From positions 186,001-250,000 of the forward strand of contig NZ_MSCW01000005.1 of the NCBI RefSeq assembly GCF_001981305.1: DNA of 64,000 nt. The letters run 5' to 3'. The translations under genes and the position numbers were made by a program. Position 1 is the stretch's first letter, and each line of letters begins with the position of its first letter. This DNA comes from Marinobacter lutaoensis (lineage in GTDB: Bacteria; Pseudomonadota; Gammaproteobacteria; Pseudomonadales; Oleiphilaceae). Below the pieces are notes generated by a model, which made no database searches, was not told where the DNA came from, and saw only the letters and a program-made list of their open reading frames with translations. Shown one piece after another: positions 17,835 through 26,141 of the stretch.

Positions 17835-19046
17835 ATGCCGGCGTTCGAATACAAGGCCCTGGATGCTCGGGGCAAGCAGCGACAGGGGGTGCTGGAGGCG
17901 GACGCGCCCCGGGCGGTTCGTCAGCAGCTGAGGGAGCGGGGACTGACACCGCTGGCGGTCGAACCGGCGGTGGAAAAACAGCGCCGTCGCCGCTTTCTGG
18001 GGCCGCGCGGTTCTCTCGGAGCCGCCGACCTGGCACTGATCACCCGGCAGCTGGCGACACTGATTCAGTCGGGCATTCCGGTGGAGCAGGCGCTGGCCGC
18101 CGTGGCCAACCAAGCCGGCAAACCGCGTATCCGCGGCATGCTGATCGCGGTCCGGGCCAAGGTCATGGAAGGCTATACCCTGGCGGACAGCCTGGGCGAA
18201 TTCCCCGGTGCCTTTCCCCGTCTGTACCGTTCCACCGTCGCAGCCGGCGAACACGCCGGGCACCTGGATCTGGTCCTGAACCGACTGGCAGATTACACCG
18301 AAAGCCGCCAGGAGTCGCGCCAGAAAATCCAGCTGGCGGCCATCTATCCGATCATCCTGAGCGTGGTCGCCGTGGCCATCGTGGTGTTTCTTCTGACCTA
18401 CGTTGTCCCGGATATCATCGACGTGTTTCTCAAGCAGGGGCAGGAATTGCCGGTGCTTACCCGGGGTATGCTGGCGGTCTCGGAATTCCTGGCCGATTTC
18501 GGTGTCTACCTGTTGATCCTGATCCTGCTCGGCCTGGCGGGGTTTCGCATGGCGCTGCGCAAACCGGGGTTTCGGCGCCGAGTGCACCGTCGCCTGCTGC
18601 ACCTGCCACTGGTGTCCGGACTGGTGCGTGGGGTGAACACCGCCCGCTACGCCAGTACCCTCAGCATTCTGACCACCAGCGGGGTACCGCTGGTGGAAGC
18701 CATGCGCATCGCCGGTGAAGTGCTGTCCAACGACTACCTTCGAGAACAGTTGCGGGACGCCGCCCGGAAAGTAAGCGAGGGCGGGACGCTGCACCGGTCG
18801 CTGGAGCAGACCGGTTACTTCCCGCCCATGATGCTGCATATGATCGCCAGTGGCGAGGCCAGCGGCGAGCTGGACGCCATGCTGGCCCGTACTGCCCAGA
18901 TGCAGGAGAATACCCTGCAATCGAAGATCGCAACGATCGTCGGGTTGTTCGAGCCGCTGATGCTGCTGGTGATGGGGGGCGTGGTGCTGGTGATCGTCAT
19001 GGCGATCATGCTGCCGATCCTGAACATGAGCAATCTGGTGGGTTGA
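17835..19046 (+). CDS. gspF: Type II secretion inner-membrane platform protein GspF
   Basis: A 403-residue polytopic inner-membrane protein that forms the core of the type II secretion platform and contacts GspE and GspL. It has two T2SSF domains (about residues 70-190 and 270-395) and three hydrophobic segments near residues 170, 220 and 375. Family motifs include LALITRQLATLIQSGIPVEQ, MLAVSEFLADFG and FEPLMLLVMGGVVLVIVMAI at the end. It lies three bases after gspE. Confidence 0.96.
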   Translation: MPAFEYKALDARGKQRQGVLEADAPRAVRQQLRERGLTPLAVEPAVEKQRRRRFLGPRGSLGAADLALITRQLATLIQSGIPVEQALAAVANQAGKPRIRGMLIAVRAKVMEGYTLADSLGEFPGAFPRLYRSTVAAGEHAGHLDLVLNRLADYTESRQESRQKIQLAAIYPIILSVVAVAIVVFLLTYVVPDIIDVFLKQGQELPVLTRGMLAVSEFLADFGVYLLILILLGLAGFRMALRKPGFRRRVHRRLLHLPLVSGLVRGVNTARYASTLSILTTSGVPLVEAMRIAGEVLSNDYLREQLRDAARKVSEGGTLHRSLEQTGYFPPMMLHMIASGEASGELDAMLARTAQMQENTLQSKIATIVGLFEPLMLLVMGGVVLVIVMAIMLPILNMSNLVG

Positions 19047-19082
19047 CGGCCACCGGTTTCGAACCCATACCGAAAACGAGAA

Positions 19083-19568
19083 ATGGATGCCATAGCAATG
19101 ACGACTGACACGAAGATGAATGCAACCTCACGACGCCAACCGGAAACCCAACGAGGGTTCACCCTGATTGAAATCATGGTGGTGATGGTGATCCTCGGCC
19201 TGCTGGTGGCCATTGTCGCCCCCAATATCATGGGACGCAGTGACCAGGCGAAAGTCACCATCGCCCAGACCCAGCTCAAAAACATCCAGAGTGCCCTGGA
19301 CCTGTACCGTCTCGACAACAGCCATTACCCGTCCACCCAGCAGGGGCTGGAAGCCTTGGTATCCAAGCCCAGCGGCACGCCGGAGCCCCGGAACTGGAAC
19401 CCCGACGGCTATCTCAAAAGTGTTCCCGAAGACCCCTGGGGAACCCCCTATCAATACGTGAGCCCCGGCACCGAGGGCCCCTATGACCTGTACTCCCTGG
19501 GTTCGGACGGCCAGGAAGGGGGCGACGGTGACGCCGCCGACATCAGTGTCTGGGACGTCAAGGGCTGA
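19083..19568 (+). CDS. gspG: Major type II pseudopilin GspG
   Basis: Major subunit of the type II secretion pseudopilus. The class III signal peptide is cut before F in QRGFTLIEIMVVMVILGLLV, with E5 of the mature chain present, and the hydrophobic helix follows. The conserved C-terminal part (STQQGLEALVSKPSG... YLKSVPEDPWGTPYQYVSPG... YDLYSLGSDGQEGGDGDAAD) includes the calcium-binding loop. 161 residues from 19083; ATG 19098 is equally plausible since neither has a good ribosome site. The unusually long leader (about 24 residues) suggests a later start such as the one at 19098 or 19116. Confidence 0.95.
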   Translation: MDAIAMTTDTKMNATSRRQPETQRGFTLIEIMVVMVILGLLVAIVAPNIMGRSDQAKVTIAQTQLKNIQSALDLYRLDNSHYPSTQQGLEALVSKPSGTPEPRNWNPDGYLKSVPEDPWGTPYQYVSPGTEGPYDLYSLGSDGQEGGDGDAADISVWDVKG

Positions 19569-19574
19569 GGGGTT

Positions 19575-20105
19575 GTGAGGTCCCGGTCGGCGCCGGCGGG
19601 GTTTACCCTCATTGAGCTGCTGGTTGTCCTGATCCTGGTGGGGCTGTTGGCGTCGCTGGCGGTTTTCACCCTCGGCGGCTCCCAACAGCGGCAGCTGGAG
19701 CGCGCGGTCCAGGACCTTTACCTGCTGATGGGGACGGCCTCGGAGCAGGCGGTCCTGAACAACCTCGAACTGGGCTTGAAGCTCGACCCCGACGGTTACC
19801 GCTTTCTCGTCTATCAGGATGACGACGGGAGCTGGCAACCGTCCTCGGAGCGCTTGTTCGAGCCCCGGACCTTTCCCGAGGGGCTGGTGCTCGTCTACGA
19901 CATCGACAACGAGGCTCCAAAGCTGACGTCTGCGTCCCAGGGCGATCGTCTGGTGCCGGACATTGTGTTCTTCTCCAGTGGCGAGACCACGCCGTTCCGG
20001 CTGGAATTCACGGTTGGCCAGGACACCGAGGGCATGCACGTGCTGGCGTCCGACGGCATCACCGGTGTCCGCTGGCACAAGCCGGGCGAATCGGAGGAAG
20101 ACTGA
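19575..20105 (+). CDS. gspH: Type II secretion minor pseudopilin GspH
   Basis: A 176-residue minor pseudopilin. The class III signal peptide is short (MRSRSAPAG before FTLIELLVVLILVGLLASLA), with Glu at mature position 5. A C-terminal GspH/FimT-type beta domain follows (ASEQAVLNNLELGLKLDPDG... FRLEFTVG). The GTG start has GAGGGG just upstream. The stop shares a base with the gspI ATG (TGATG), so the two are translationally coupled. Confidence 0.92.
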   Translation: MRSRSAPAGFTLIELLVVLILVGLLASLAVFTLGGSQQRQLERAVQDLYLLMGTASEQAVLNNLELGLKLDPDGYRFLVYQDDDGSWQPSSERLFEPRTFPEGLVLVYDIDNEAPKLTSASQGDRLVPDIVFFSSGETTPFRLEFTVGQDTEGMHVLASDGITGVRWHKPGESEED

Positions 20106-20479
20106 TGCGCGCCGGGCGCGGGTTTACTCTGATCGAGGTTCTGGTGGCCCTGCTGGTGTTCGGCCTGATCGCCGCGGCCGCGGCCCGCGTGGGCAGCCAG
20201 TACATCGGCAGCTTCGAACGGATTCGCGACAAGACCCTGGCCGGCTGGATCGCGGAAAACCGTATCAACGAGGCACGCTTGCAGACCGGGTTGCCCGATG
20301 TGTCGGAAACCACCCGGGATCTGGATTTCGCCCATTTCCGCTGGCACGTCGTCACCGCCGTGAAAGCAACGGAGGAAGCGACCATCCGGAGGATCGAAGT
20401 GCGTGTCGAGAAATACCGGGGAGACGATGGCGACCCGGTGCCGGTACACACCCTCACCGCGTTTCTGGGGACCCGGTGA
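20105..20479 (+). CDS. gspI: Type II secretion minor pseudopilin GspI
   Basis: A 124-residue minor pseudopilin that initiates the pseudopilus tip with GspJ and GspK. It has the class III signal RAGRGFTLIEVLVALLVFGL, then the GspI core (NRINEARLQTGLPDVSETTRDLDFAHFRWHV). It is coupled to gspH and gspJ by one-base TGATG overlaps at both ends. Confidence 0.94.
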   Translation: MRAGRGFTLIEVLVALLVFGLIAAAAARVGSQYIGSFERIRDKTLAGWIAENRINEARLQTGLPDVSETTRDLDFAHFRWHVVTAVKATEEATIRRIEVRVEKYRGDDGDPVPVHTLTAFLGTR

Positions 20480-21222
20480 TGCGCCAGGACGGCTTTACCC
20501 TGATGGAAGTCCTGATCGCGGTGGCGATCACCGCAGTGATCGGACTGGGCGTCTGGCAGGTGCTCGATGGTGTCGTCACCTCCCGCGACCGGGTCGACGA
20601 ACGGGCGGCAGCGTTTGATGAACTCCAGCGCACCATGCTGCTGCTGGAGCGTGACCTGACCCAGGTGGTGAATCGCCCGGCGCGGGACCTCTATGGCGAT
20701 TTCCAGCCGGCGCTGACCAGCCGCGAGGAGGGCTTCGCGCTGATGCTGACCCGCCAGGGCTGGCGCAACCCCCTGGGTCTGCGGCGCAGCAGCCTGCAGC
20801 GGGTGGCCTGGGAATACACCGGCAGCGAGCTGCGTCGGCGTTACTGGCCGACGGTGGATCAGGGGCAGGAAGACAACGGCCAGGACATCCTTCTGCTCAA
20901 TGACGTTCAGGCCTTCCAGGTTGAGTTTCTGGACCAGGACTCGACCTGGCAAGAGCAATGGCCGCCGGATTCGGAGTTGGCCGATACCCTGCCGGGCGAG
21001 CGCCCGGAGACCAGCCTACCCCGGGCCATTCGGATCACCCTGGAACACGGGCTGTTTGGCGAGATCGAACGGCTGTTCCCCTTGCCTGATTTCGATCCGG
21101 AAGAGGCCCAGGCGCTGATCGACGCCGGCCAGGCTTCTGGGACGGGCACGTCCGGGGACGACGAATCCTCGGAGGAGCCGGAGGAAACCGGCACCGGTGA
21201 GCAGGGAGGGACATCCGGATGA
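20479..21222 (+). CDS. gspJ: Type II secretion minor pseudopilin GspJ
   Basis: A 247-residue minor pseudopilin of the tip complex. Its class III signal is MRQDGFTLMEVLIAVAITAV, and core motifs include MLLLERDLTQVVNRPARD and LRRSSLQRVAWEYTGSELRRRYWP. The last 40 residues are an acidic, glycine- and serine-rich tail (TGTSGDDESSEEPEETGTGE), longer than in the GspJ proteins I recall; it is probably disordered. Starts on the gspI stop and overlaps gspK by four bases (ATGA). Confidence 0.93.
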   Translation: MRQDGFTLMEVLIAVAITAVIGLGVWQVLDGVVTSRDRVDERAAAFDELQRTMLLLERDLTQVVNRPARDLYGDFQPALTSREEGFALMLTRQGWRNPLGLRRSSLQRVAWEYTGSELRRRYWPTVDQGQEDNGQDILLLNDVQAFQVEFLDQDSTWQEQWPPDSELADTLPGERPETSLPRAIRITLEHGLFGEIERLFPLPDFDPEEAQALIDAGQASGTGTSGDDESSEEPEETGTGEQGGTSG

Positions 21223-22226
21223 GCGCCCGTCGGCTCCGTGTCCCACGCCGGCAGTCTGGCGTGGCCCTGATCATGGTGCTACTGGCCATGGCCCTGGTGG
21301 TTCTGCTGGCGGCGGGTATGACGCACCAGCAATCGGTTCGGGTGTTCCGGACTGGACATTACCTGGCCCAGCAGCAGGGATACAGCGTCGCCCTCGGTGC
21401 CGAGGATTTCGCCCGCCGGATCCTGACCCGGGATTTCGAGGACGACAAAGAAGACAACGCGATGGTGGACAGCCTGGACGAATTCTGGGCCGCCAATGCC
21501 GCGATCCTGCCCCTGGACGACCAGGGGGTGGTGGAGGTCCAGGTGGATGACCTGAGCGGCCGTTTCAATCTCAATGACCTGGTCACCGCCACCGGGCAGG
21601 TGGACACCCTGGCCAAGGAGCGTTTCAACCGGTTACTCATGGTGCTCGGGATTTCGGCAATTCACGCCGACGCCCTGGTGGACTGGATCGACGCCAACGA
21701 CGAACCGGCGAGCGCCTATGGCGCCGAGGACGGCGAATATCTGATGGCAGAGCCCGGATATCGGGCCGCGAACCAGCCATTTGTCAGTGTTACCGAGCTG
21801 CGCCTGATCGAGGGCATGACCGAGGAGATCTATCAGACCCTGAAGCCGCACGTGGCGGCCCTGCCGGTTCGGGGGGCGGGCGTCAATGTGAACACCGCCA
21901 CCGGGCCGGTGTTGCAGGCGCTGCATGAGGAGCTCACCGAAGCGGCCATCGATTCGGTGCTCAAGCGGCGCGAGGACGCCCCGTTCGACAACCTTCAGGA
22001 TTTCCTGGCACTGCCGGAGTTCGCCGGCTTGGGGCTGACCACCAACGGCCTGACGGTGCAGAGCCATTTTTTTGAAGTTGTTTCCCGGATTACCTACGAT
22101 GAACGTGTTGTGAACCTGGTCAGCACCGTGTTCCGGAATGGCGAGGGTGAGGTTCGGACCGTTCACCGGGATGCCGGGCAGAAAAACCGCATCACCAAGG
22201 AACCCTTTACCATTTCAGAAGGATAG
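21219..22226 (+). CDS. gspK: Type II secretion minor pseudopilin GspK
   Basis: A 335-residue largest minor pseudopilin that caps the pseudopilus. The N-terminus RQSGVALIMVLLAMALVVLL lacks the Glu at mature position 5, a known trait of GspK. It then has the GspK alpha domain (DDLSGRFNLNDLV, VDWIDANDEPASAYGAED, MAEPGYRAANQPFVSVTELRL) and a helix-hairpin-helix-like segment (GAGVNVNTATGPVLQAL). Overlaps gspJ by ATGA and is followed two bases later by gspL. Confidence 0.95.
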   Translation: MSARRLRVPRRQSGVALIMVLLAMALVVLLAAGMTHQQSVRVFRTGHYLAQQQGYSVALGAEDFARRILTRDFEDDKEDNAMVDSLDEFWAANAAILPLDDQGVVEVQVDDLSGRFNLNDLVTATGQVDTLAKERFNRLLMVLGISAIHADALVDWIDANDEPASAYGAEDGEYLMAEPGYRAANQPFVSVTELRLIEGMTEEIYQTLKPHVAALPVRGAGVNVNTATGPVLQALHEELTEAAIDSVLKRREDAPFDNLQDFLALPEFAGLGLTTNGLTVQSHFFEVVSRITYDERVVNLVSTVFRNGEGEVRTVHRDAGQKNRITKEPFTISEG

Positions 22227-22228
22227 CC

Positions 22229-23533
22229 ATGTCGTACCGCCTTTATGTCCGGCCCGTGCCGCCTTATCTGGAGGCGGAGTCCGCTCCGGCGGGCCAGCTG
22301 TATCACTGGGTCCTGCAAGATGCCAACGGTGACACCCAGGCCCATGGCTCCGGTGAAAGCCGGCATTCGATCGAGCAGGTGCTGGCTCAGAATGCCCTGG
22401 AACACGTGCAGCTGCTGGGTCTGGTACCTGGCGAGGACGTCCTGTTCTGCGTCGCGGACATTCCCGCCCGTCAGTCCCGCTATATCGCCCAGGCACTGCC
22501 CTACGCGGTTGAGGAGCAAATCGCCCAGGACATCGACACCGTACACCTGGCGTTGGGCGAACCCGGCCCGGACGGCTACCGGGTCGCGGCGATCGACCGG
22601 GACCGCATGGGTCACTGGTTTGACCTTTTTTCCGGATGGACCGGTACCCGCCTGACCGCCATTTTCCCGGACGCCGCCCTGCTGCCGGCCACCGAGGGAG
22701 GCTGGTCCATCTGTCTCGAGCCCGAGCTGGCCATGCTGGTCAGTGATCGGGGGGAATGGCTGAACGTCCAGCCCGACAACCTCGAAATGCTGGCCCAGAC
22801 CCTGGCCATCCCGTCCGCCGAGGAGGTCGCCGCCGAGGTTCCGGTTACCCTGTTCGTGACCCCCCAGGCGCTCGAGCGCCATGCCTCCGTGGTGGCATCG
22901 CTGAAAGCCCCGGGTCGGCTGGCGGTTCGGGAGGAGGTGCTGGAAATCGCCCCGCTGGAGCTGCTGGCCCATGCCGATCACCATCACCTGTGTCGCCCCA
23001 TCAACCTGTGCCAGGGGATGTTTTCAATCCGGTCCGGCCGCTCCGGGATCCTCGGCCCGTGGAAGCCCCTGGTCGCCGTGGCGTCGGTCTGGTTTGTGCT
23101 CCAGATCGCTCTGGAGGTGGGCCTGGGGCTCTATTACCGGCAGCAGACGGAGCAGCTGGAGCAGCAGGCGATGGCCATATACCACCAGGCGTTTCCCAAC
23201 GACCGGCGCACCCACGCCGGCAATGTCCGTAGGGTCATCGAAGGGCAGTTGCGGGTCGCCGGCGACCGCGGGCCGCAACTGGATTTCATCAACCTGATGA
23301 AGTACACCGGCCAGCAGTACAGCCAGCTGCCGGTGCCGGACTCCGTGGTGTTCAACTCGGTGAATTACAGCCGCAATCGCGGTGAGTTGGTGGTCGATCT
23401 GAGGGCCGACAGCTATGAACGCCTCAGCGGCCTGCGCAATGGCCTTGCCGGTCAGGGTCTGGAAGCCCAGATCGGCTCGGTCGTCAACGAATCCGGCGGT
23501 ACCCGTGGCCGCCTGACGGTATCCGGAGGATAA
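22229..23533 (+). CDS. gspL: Type II secretion platform protein GspL
   Basis: A 434-residue bitopic inner-membrane protein linking the GspE ATPase to the platform. The N-terminal actin-like cytoplasmic domain spans about residues 1-265 (VLFCVADIPARQSRYIAQAL, LPYAVEEQIAQDIDTVHLAL). A transmembrane helix follows near 272-292 (VAVASVWFVLQIALEVGLGL), then a periplasmic ferredoxin-like domain. Length and layout match GspL. Four bases separate it from gspM. Confidence 0.94.
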   Translation: MSYRLYVRPVPPYLEAESAPAGQLYHWVLQDANGDTQAHGSGESRHSIEQVLAQNALEHVQLLGLVPGEDVLFCVADIPARQSRYIAQALPYAVEEQIAQDIDTVHLALGEPGPDGYRVAAIDRDRMGHWFDLFSGWTGTRLTAIFPDAALLPATEGGWSICLEPELAMLVSDRGEWLNVQPDNLEMLAQTLAIPSAEEVAAEVPVTLFVTPQALERHASVVASLKAPGRLAVREEVLEIAPLELLAHADHHHLCRPINLCQGMFSIRSGRSGILGPWKPLVAVASVWFVLQIALEVGLGLYYRQQTEQLEQQAMAIYHQAFPNDRRTHAGNVRRVIEGQLRVAGDRGPQLDFINLMKYTGQQYSQLPVPDSVVFNSVNYSRNRGELVVDLRADSYERLSGLRNGLAGQGLEAQIGSVVNESGGTRGRLTVSGG

Positions 23534-23537
23534 GCCC

Positions 23538-24065
23538 GTGCTGGAACGTTTCAGGGAACACCCGCTGGTTCGCCGCTGGGTCGCGCGATACGATGAACTG
23601 CCCGGGCGCGACCAGCAGGCGCTGCTGGTTCTGGCCATCGCACTGTTGCTGGCCGTGCTGTATTTCGCCGTTTGGAAACCAGCGTCCGATTTTCACGACC
23701 AGGCCGAGCAGGCCCGCGACAACGCCGCCGGGCTGCTGGCCTGGATGCAGGCCAACCGGGCCACCATCCAGCAGCTGGCGGGGGCGTCCGACAATACCGG
23801 CCCCTCGGTTGACAAACCGGCCGATGGCCGTGCCCTGATGGGACTGGTGACACGCTCCGCCGCCGAGGCGGGGCTGACCCTGCAACGGTTCGAGCCCAGT
23901 GGTGAGAACGCCATCCGGCTCTGGCTGGAAAACGTGCCGTTCGCCAGCGTGGCGGCCTGGCTGGAGCAACTCCGGAATGACCATGACGTGGTGATCGACC
24001 AGGCCGCCATGGACCGGGACGAACAGCCCGGCACGGTGTCCGTTCGTCTAACACTGACCCTGTAG
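23538..24065 (+). CDS. gspM: Type II secretion platform protein GspM
   Basis: A 175-residue bitopic inner-membrane protein partnering GspL. It has a short cytoplasmic tail, one transmembrane helix at about residues 34-54 (LLVLAIALLLAVLYFAVWKP) and a periplasmic ferredoxin-like domain (GLTLQRFEPSGENAIRLWLE, FASVAAWLEQLRNDH). The start is GTG, with GGAGGA upstream at the gspL end. Last gsp gene of the run; there is no gspN or prepilin peptidase here. Confidence 0.92.
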   Translation: MLERFREHPLVRRWVARYDELPGRDQQALLVLAIALLLAVLYFAVWKPASDFHDQAEQARDNAAGLLAWMQANRATIQQLAGASDNTGPSVDKPADGRALMGLVTRSAAEAGLTLQRFEPSGENAIRLWLENVPFASVAAWLEQLRNDHDVVIDQAAMDRDEQPGTVSVRLTLTL

Positions 24066-24076
24066 AGGAAAACGCA

Positions 24077-24748
24077 ATGTCCGACGGCAACGACAACAAG
24101 AACAATTTCGAGCCGGTGGTGGTGCGCCTGGATGAGAGCGCACGCAATGAAGCCCAGTCCATCCTGTACCATGCCTATCGGGAAGACCCCACCTTCCAGT
24201 ACCTGTTCGACCACCGTCGTCCGGGGTACGACCAGCGGGTCCGGGCGACGGTGCGGGAACTGGTCGACTTGTATTTTGAGCACGAACAGGAGGCCGTCGG
24301 CGTCATGGTCGACCATACCCTGGTGGCCGTGGCCTTCGTGGGGGAGCCGGAACTGCGCCTGAACCTGGCGCAGCAGCTGAGCTGGCGTATCCGAATGGTA
24401 CTGACGGCCGGCTTCGCCTCCACCCGCCGATACCTGGAATATCACGAGAAAATCCGCGGCCTGCTGCCCCAGCCCCAGGCGCACCAGCTGCCTCTGATGG
24501 GGGTGGACCCGAAGTACCAGAACCGGGGCTATGGCCGTGTCCTGTTGAGGGCGGTGGAGCGCCTGTGCGAGGACAACCCCCGGGGCAGTGGCTTGGTGCT
24601 GGACACCGGCAACAGCCGGTACCTGCCTTTTTATGAATCGGAGGGGTTCCGCAGCCTGGGCAAGATCCGGATGGGTGACTTCGAGGATCATGTGCTGTTT
24701 CGGCAGTTGTCCGAGGCGAGGCCGGCGGCGTCGGCCGCGCCTTCTTAA
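24077..24748 (+). CDS. GNAT-family N-acetyltransferase
   Basis: A 223-residue acyl-CoA-dependent acetyltransferase of unknown substrate. The acetyl-CoA pyrophosphate loop is visible as LPLMGVDPKYQNRGYGRVLL, and a later SRYLPFYESEGFRSLGKIRM segment matches GNAT motif B. The first 20 residues are polar and probably flexible. AGAGGA lies ahead of the ATG, and it follows gspM by 11 bases, so it may be cotranscribed with the secretion genes, though no role there is evident. Confidence 0.85.
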   Translation: MSDGNDNKNNFEPVVVRLDESARNEAQSILYHAYREDPTFQYLFDHRRPGYDQRVRATVRELVDLYFEHEQEAVGVMVDHTLVAVAFVGEPELRLNLAQQLSWRIRMVLTAGFASTRRYLEYHEKIRGLLPQPQAHQLPLMGVDPKYQNRGYGRVLLRAVERLCEDNPRGSGLVLDTGNSRYLPFYESEGFRSLGKIRMGDFEDHVLFRQLSEARPAASAAPS

Positions 24749-24772
24749 ATACGTTGGATGGTAGGAGTAAGT

Positions 24773-26134
24773 GTGTCTGATTCCCGCGAGTTTGACCTGA
24801 TCGTTATTGGTGCCGGTTCCGGTGGTGTCCGCCTGGCCCGGATGTCCGCGCAGTACGGTGCCCGGGTGGCGGTTGTCGAGTCCCGGTACCTGGGGGGCAC
24901 CTGTGTCAATGTCGGTTGCGTGCCCAAGAAGCTGTTTGTCTACGGCGCCCATGTTCATGACGAGCTGGACGACGCAGGGGGCTATGGCTGGACCGTTCCG
25001 ATGGACGGCGTGCGTTTTGACTGGCCGACCCTGGTGGCCAACAAGAACGCGGAAATCGAGCGCCTGAACGGGGTCTACGGCCGTCTGCTGGATACCGCCG
25101 GGGTCACCGTGATCCGGGGCGCGGCGTCACTGGCGGATGCCCATACGGTGATTGTGGGCGATCAGCGCTACACCGCCCGTCATATTACCGTGGCGACCGG
25201 CTCCTGGCCCTCGGTGCCGGACATTCCCGGCAAGGAGCATGTCCTCACCTCCAACGAAATGTTCTATCTGCCGCAGCTGCCGAAACAGGCGGTGGTCTGG
25301 GGCGGCGGTTACATCGCGGTTGAATTCGCCGGCATCCTCTCCGGCCTTGGGGTGGAGACCACTCTGATGTATCGGGGTGAGCGGTTCCTTCGCGGCTTTG
25401 ATGACGATATCCGACGCTTTGCCGAGCAGGAAATGAGCAAGAAGGGCGTGAATCTGGTCTTCAGGACCAACATCGACGCCGTAGCGCCCTGTGACGGCGG
25501 CTACCGTCTGACTCTGGATACCGGCGGGACGATGGAGACCGGCCTGGTCATGGCCGCGACCGGGCGCCGGCCACTGGTCGACGGCCTGGGGCTGGCCGAG
25601 GTGGGGGTGTTGCTGGATGATTCCGGCCACATCCAGGTGGATGATCATTTCCAGACGTCGGTACCGTCCATCACCGCTCTGGGAGACGTGATCGGTACGC
25701 CCCAGTTGACGCCGGTGGCGATCGCCCAGGCCATGGTCCTGTCGCGTCGCCTGTTCGGGGACGGAGAGGGGACAATGGACTATTCGGTGATTCCGACAGC
25801 GGTGTTCTGTCAGCCGAACATCGGTACGGTGGGGTTGACTGAGGCCCAGGCCCGTGACCGTGGCCATCGGGTGCGGATCTACCGCTCCGAATTCCGGCCC
25901 ATGAAATACACCCTCAGCAGCCGGGACGAGCGCTGTCTGATGAAATTGGTGGTGGATGACTCGGATGATCGGGTACTGGGCGTGCACATGGTCGGCCCGG
26001 ACGCCGGTGAAATCATTCAGGGGTTTGCGGTGGCCCTCAAGGCGGGGGCCACCAAGGCCCAGTTCGACGCCACCGTGGGCATCCACCCGACCTCGGCCGA
26101 AGAATTCGTGACCATGCGGGAACCCGTCGCCTGA
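24773..26134 (+). CDS. gorA: Glutathione-disulfide reductase
   Basis: NADPH-dependent flavoenzyme that reduces oxidised glutathione. The 453-residue protein has FAD motif [16 protein letters not shown], redox-active disulfide [20 protein letters not shown]-binding region [17 protein letters not shown], and the C-terminal HPT catalytic motif ([11 protein letters not shown]). I chose the GTG at 24773 because AGGAG lies six bases upstream and the product then starts [15 protein letters not shown]. The ATG at 24758 is before that ribosome site. Convergent with the sensor-like gene, with seven bases between stops. Confidence 0.95.
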   Translation: MSDSREFDLIVIGAGSGGVRLARMSAQYGARVAVVESRYLGGTCVNVGCVPKKLFVYGAHVHDELDDAGGYGWTVPMDGVRFDWPTLVANKNAEIERLNGVYGRLLDTAGVTVIRGAASLADAHTVIVGDQRYTARHITVATGSWPSVPDIPGKEHVLTSNEMFYLPQLPKQAVVWGGGYIAVEFAGILSGLGVETTLMYRGERFLRGFDDDIRRFAEQEMSKKGVNLVFRTNIDAVAPCDGGYRLTLDTGGTMETGLVMAATGRRPLVDGLGLAEVGVLLDDSGHIQVDDHFQTSVPSITALGDVIGTPQLTPVAIAQAMVLSRRLFGDGEGTMDYSVIPTAVFCQPNIGTVGLTEAQARDRGHRVRIYRSEFRPMKYTLSSRDERCLMKLVVDDSDDRVLGVHMVGPDAGEIIQGFAVALKAGATKAQFDATVGIHPTSAEEFVTMREPVA

Positions 26135-26141
26135 ACCGGCG

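Noticed and set aside
16062..18920. Very long open frame (952 codons) on the minus strand
   Set aside because: It is the mirror of gspE-gspF in GC-rich DNA; the histidine- and glutamine-rich product is typical of such reverse frames.
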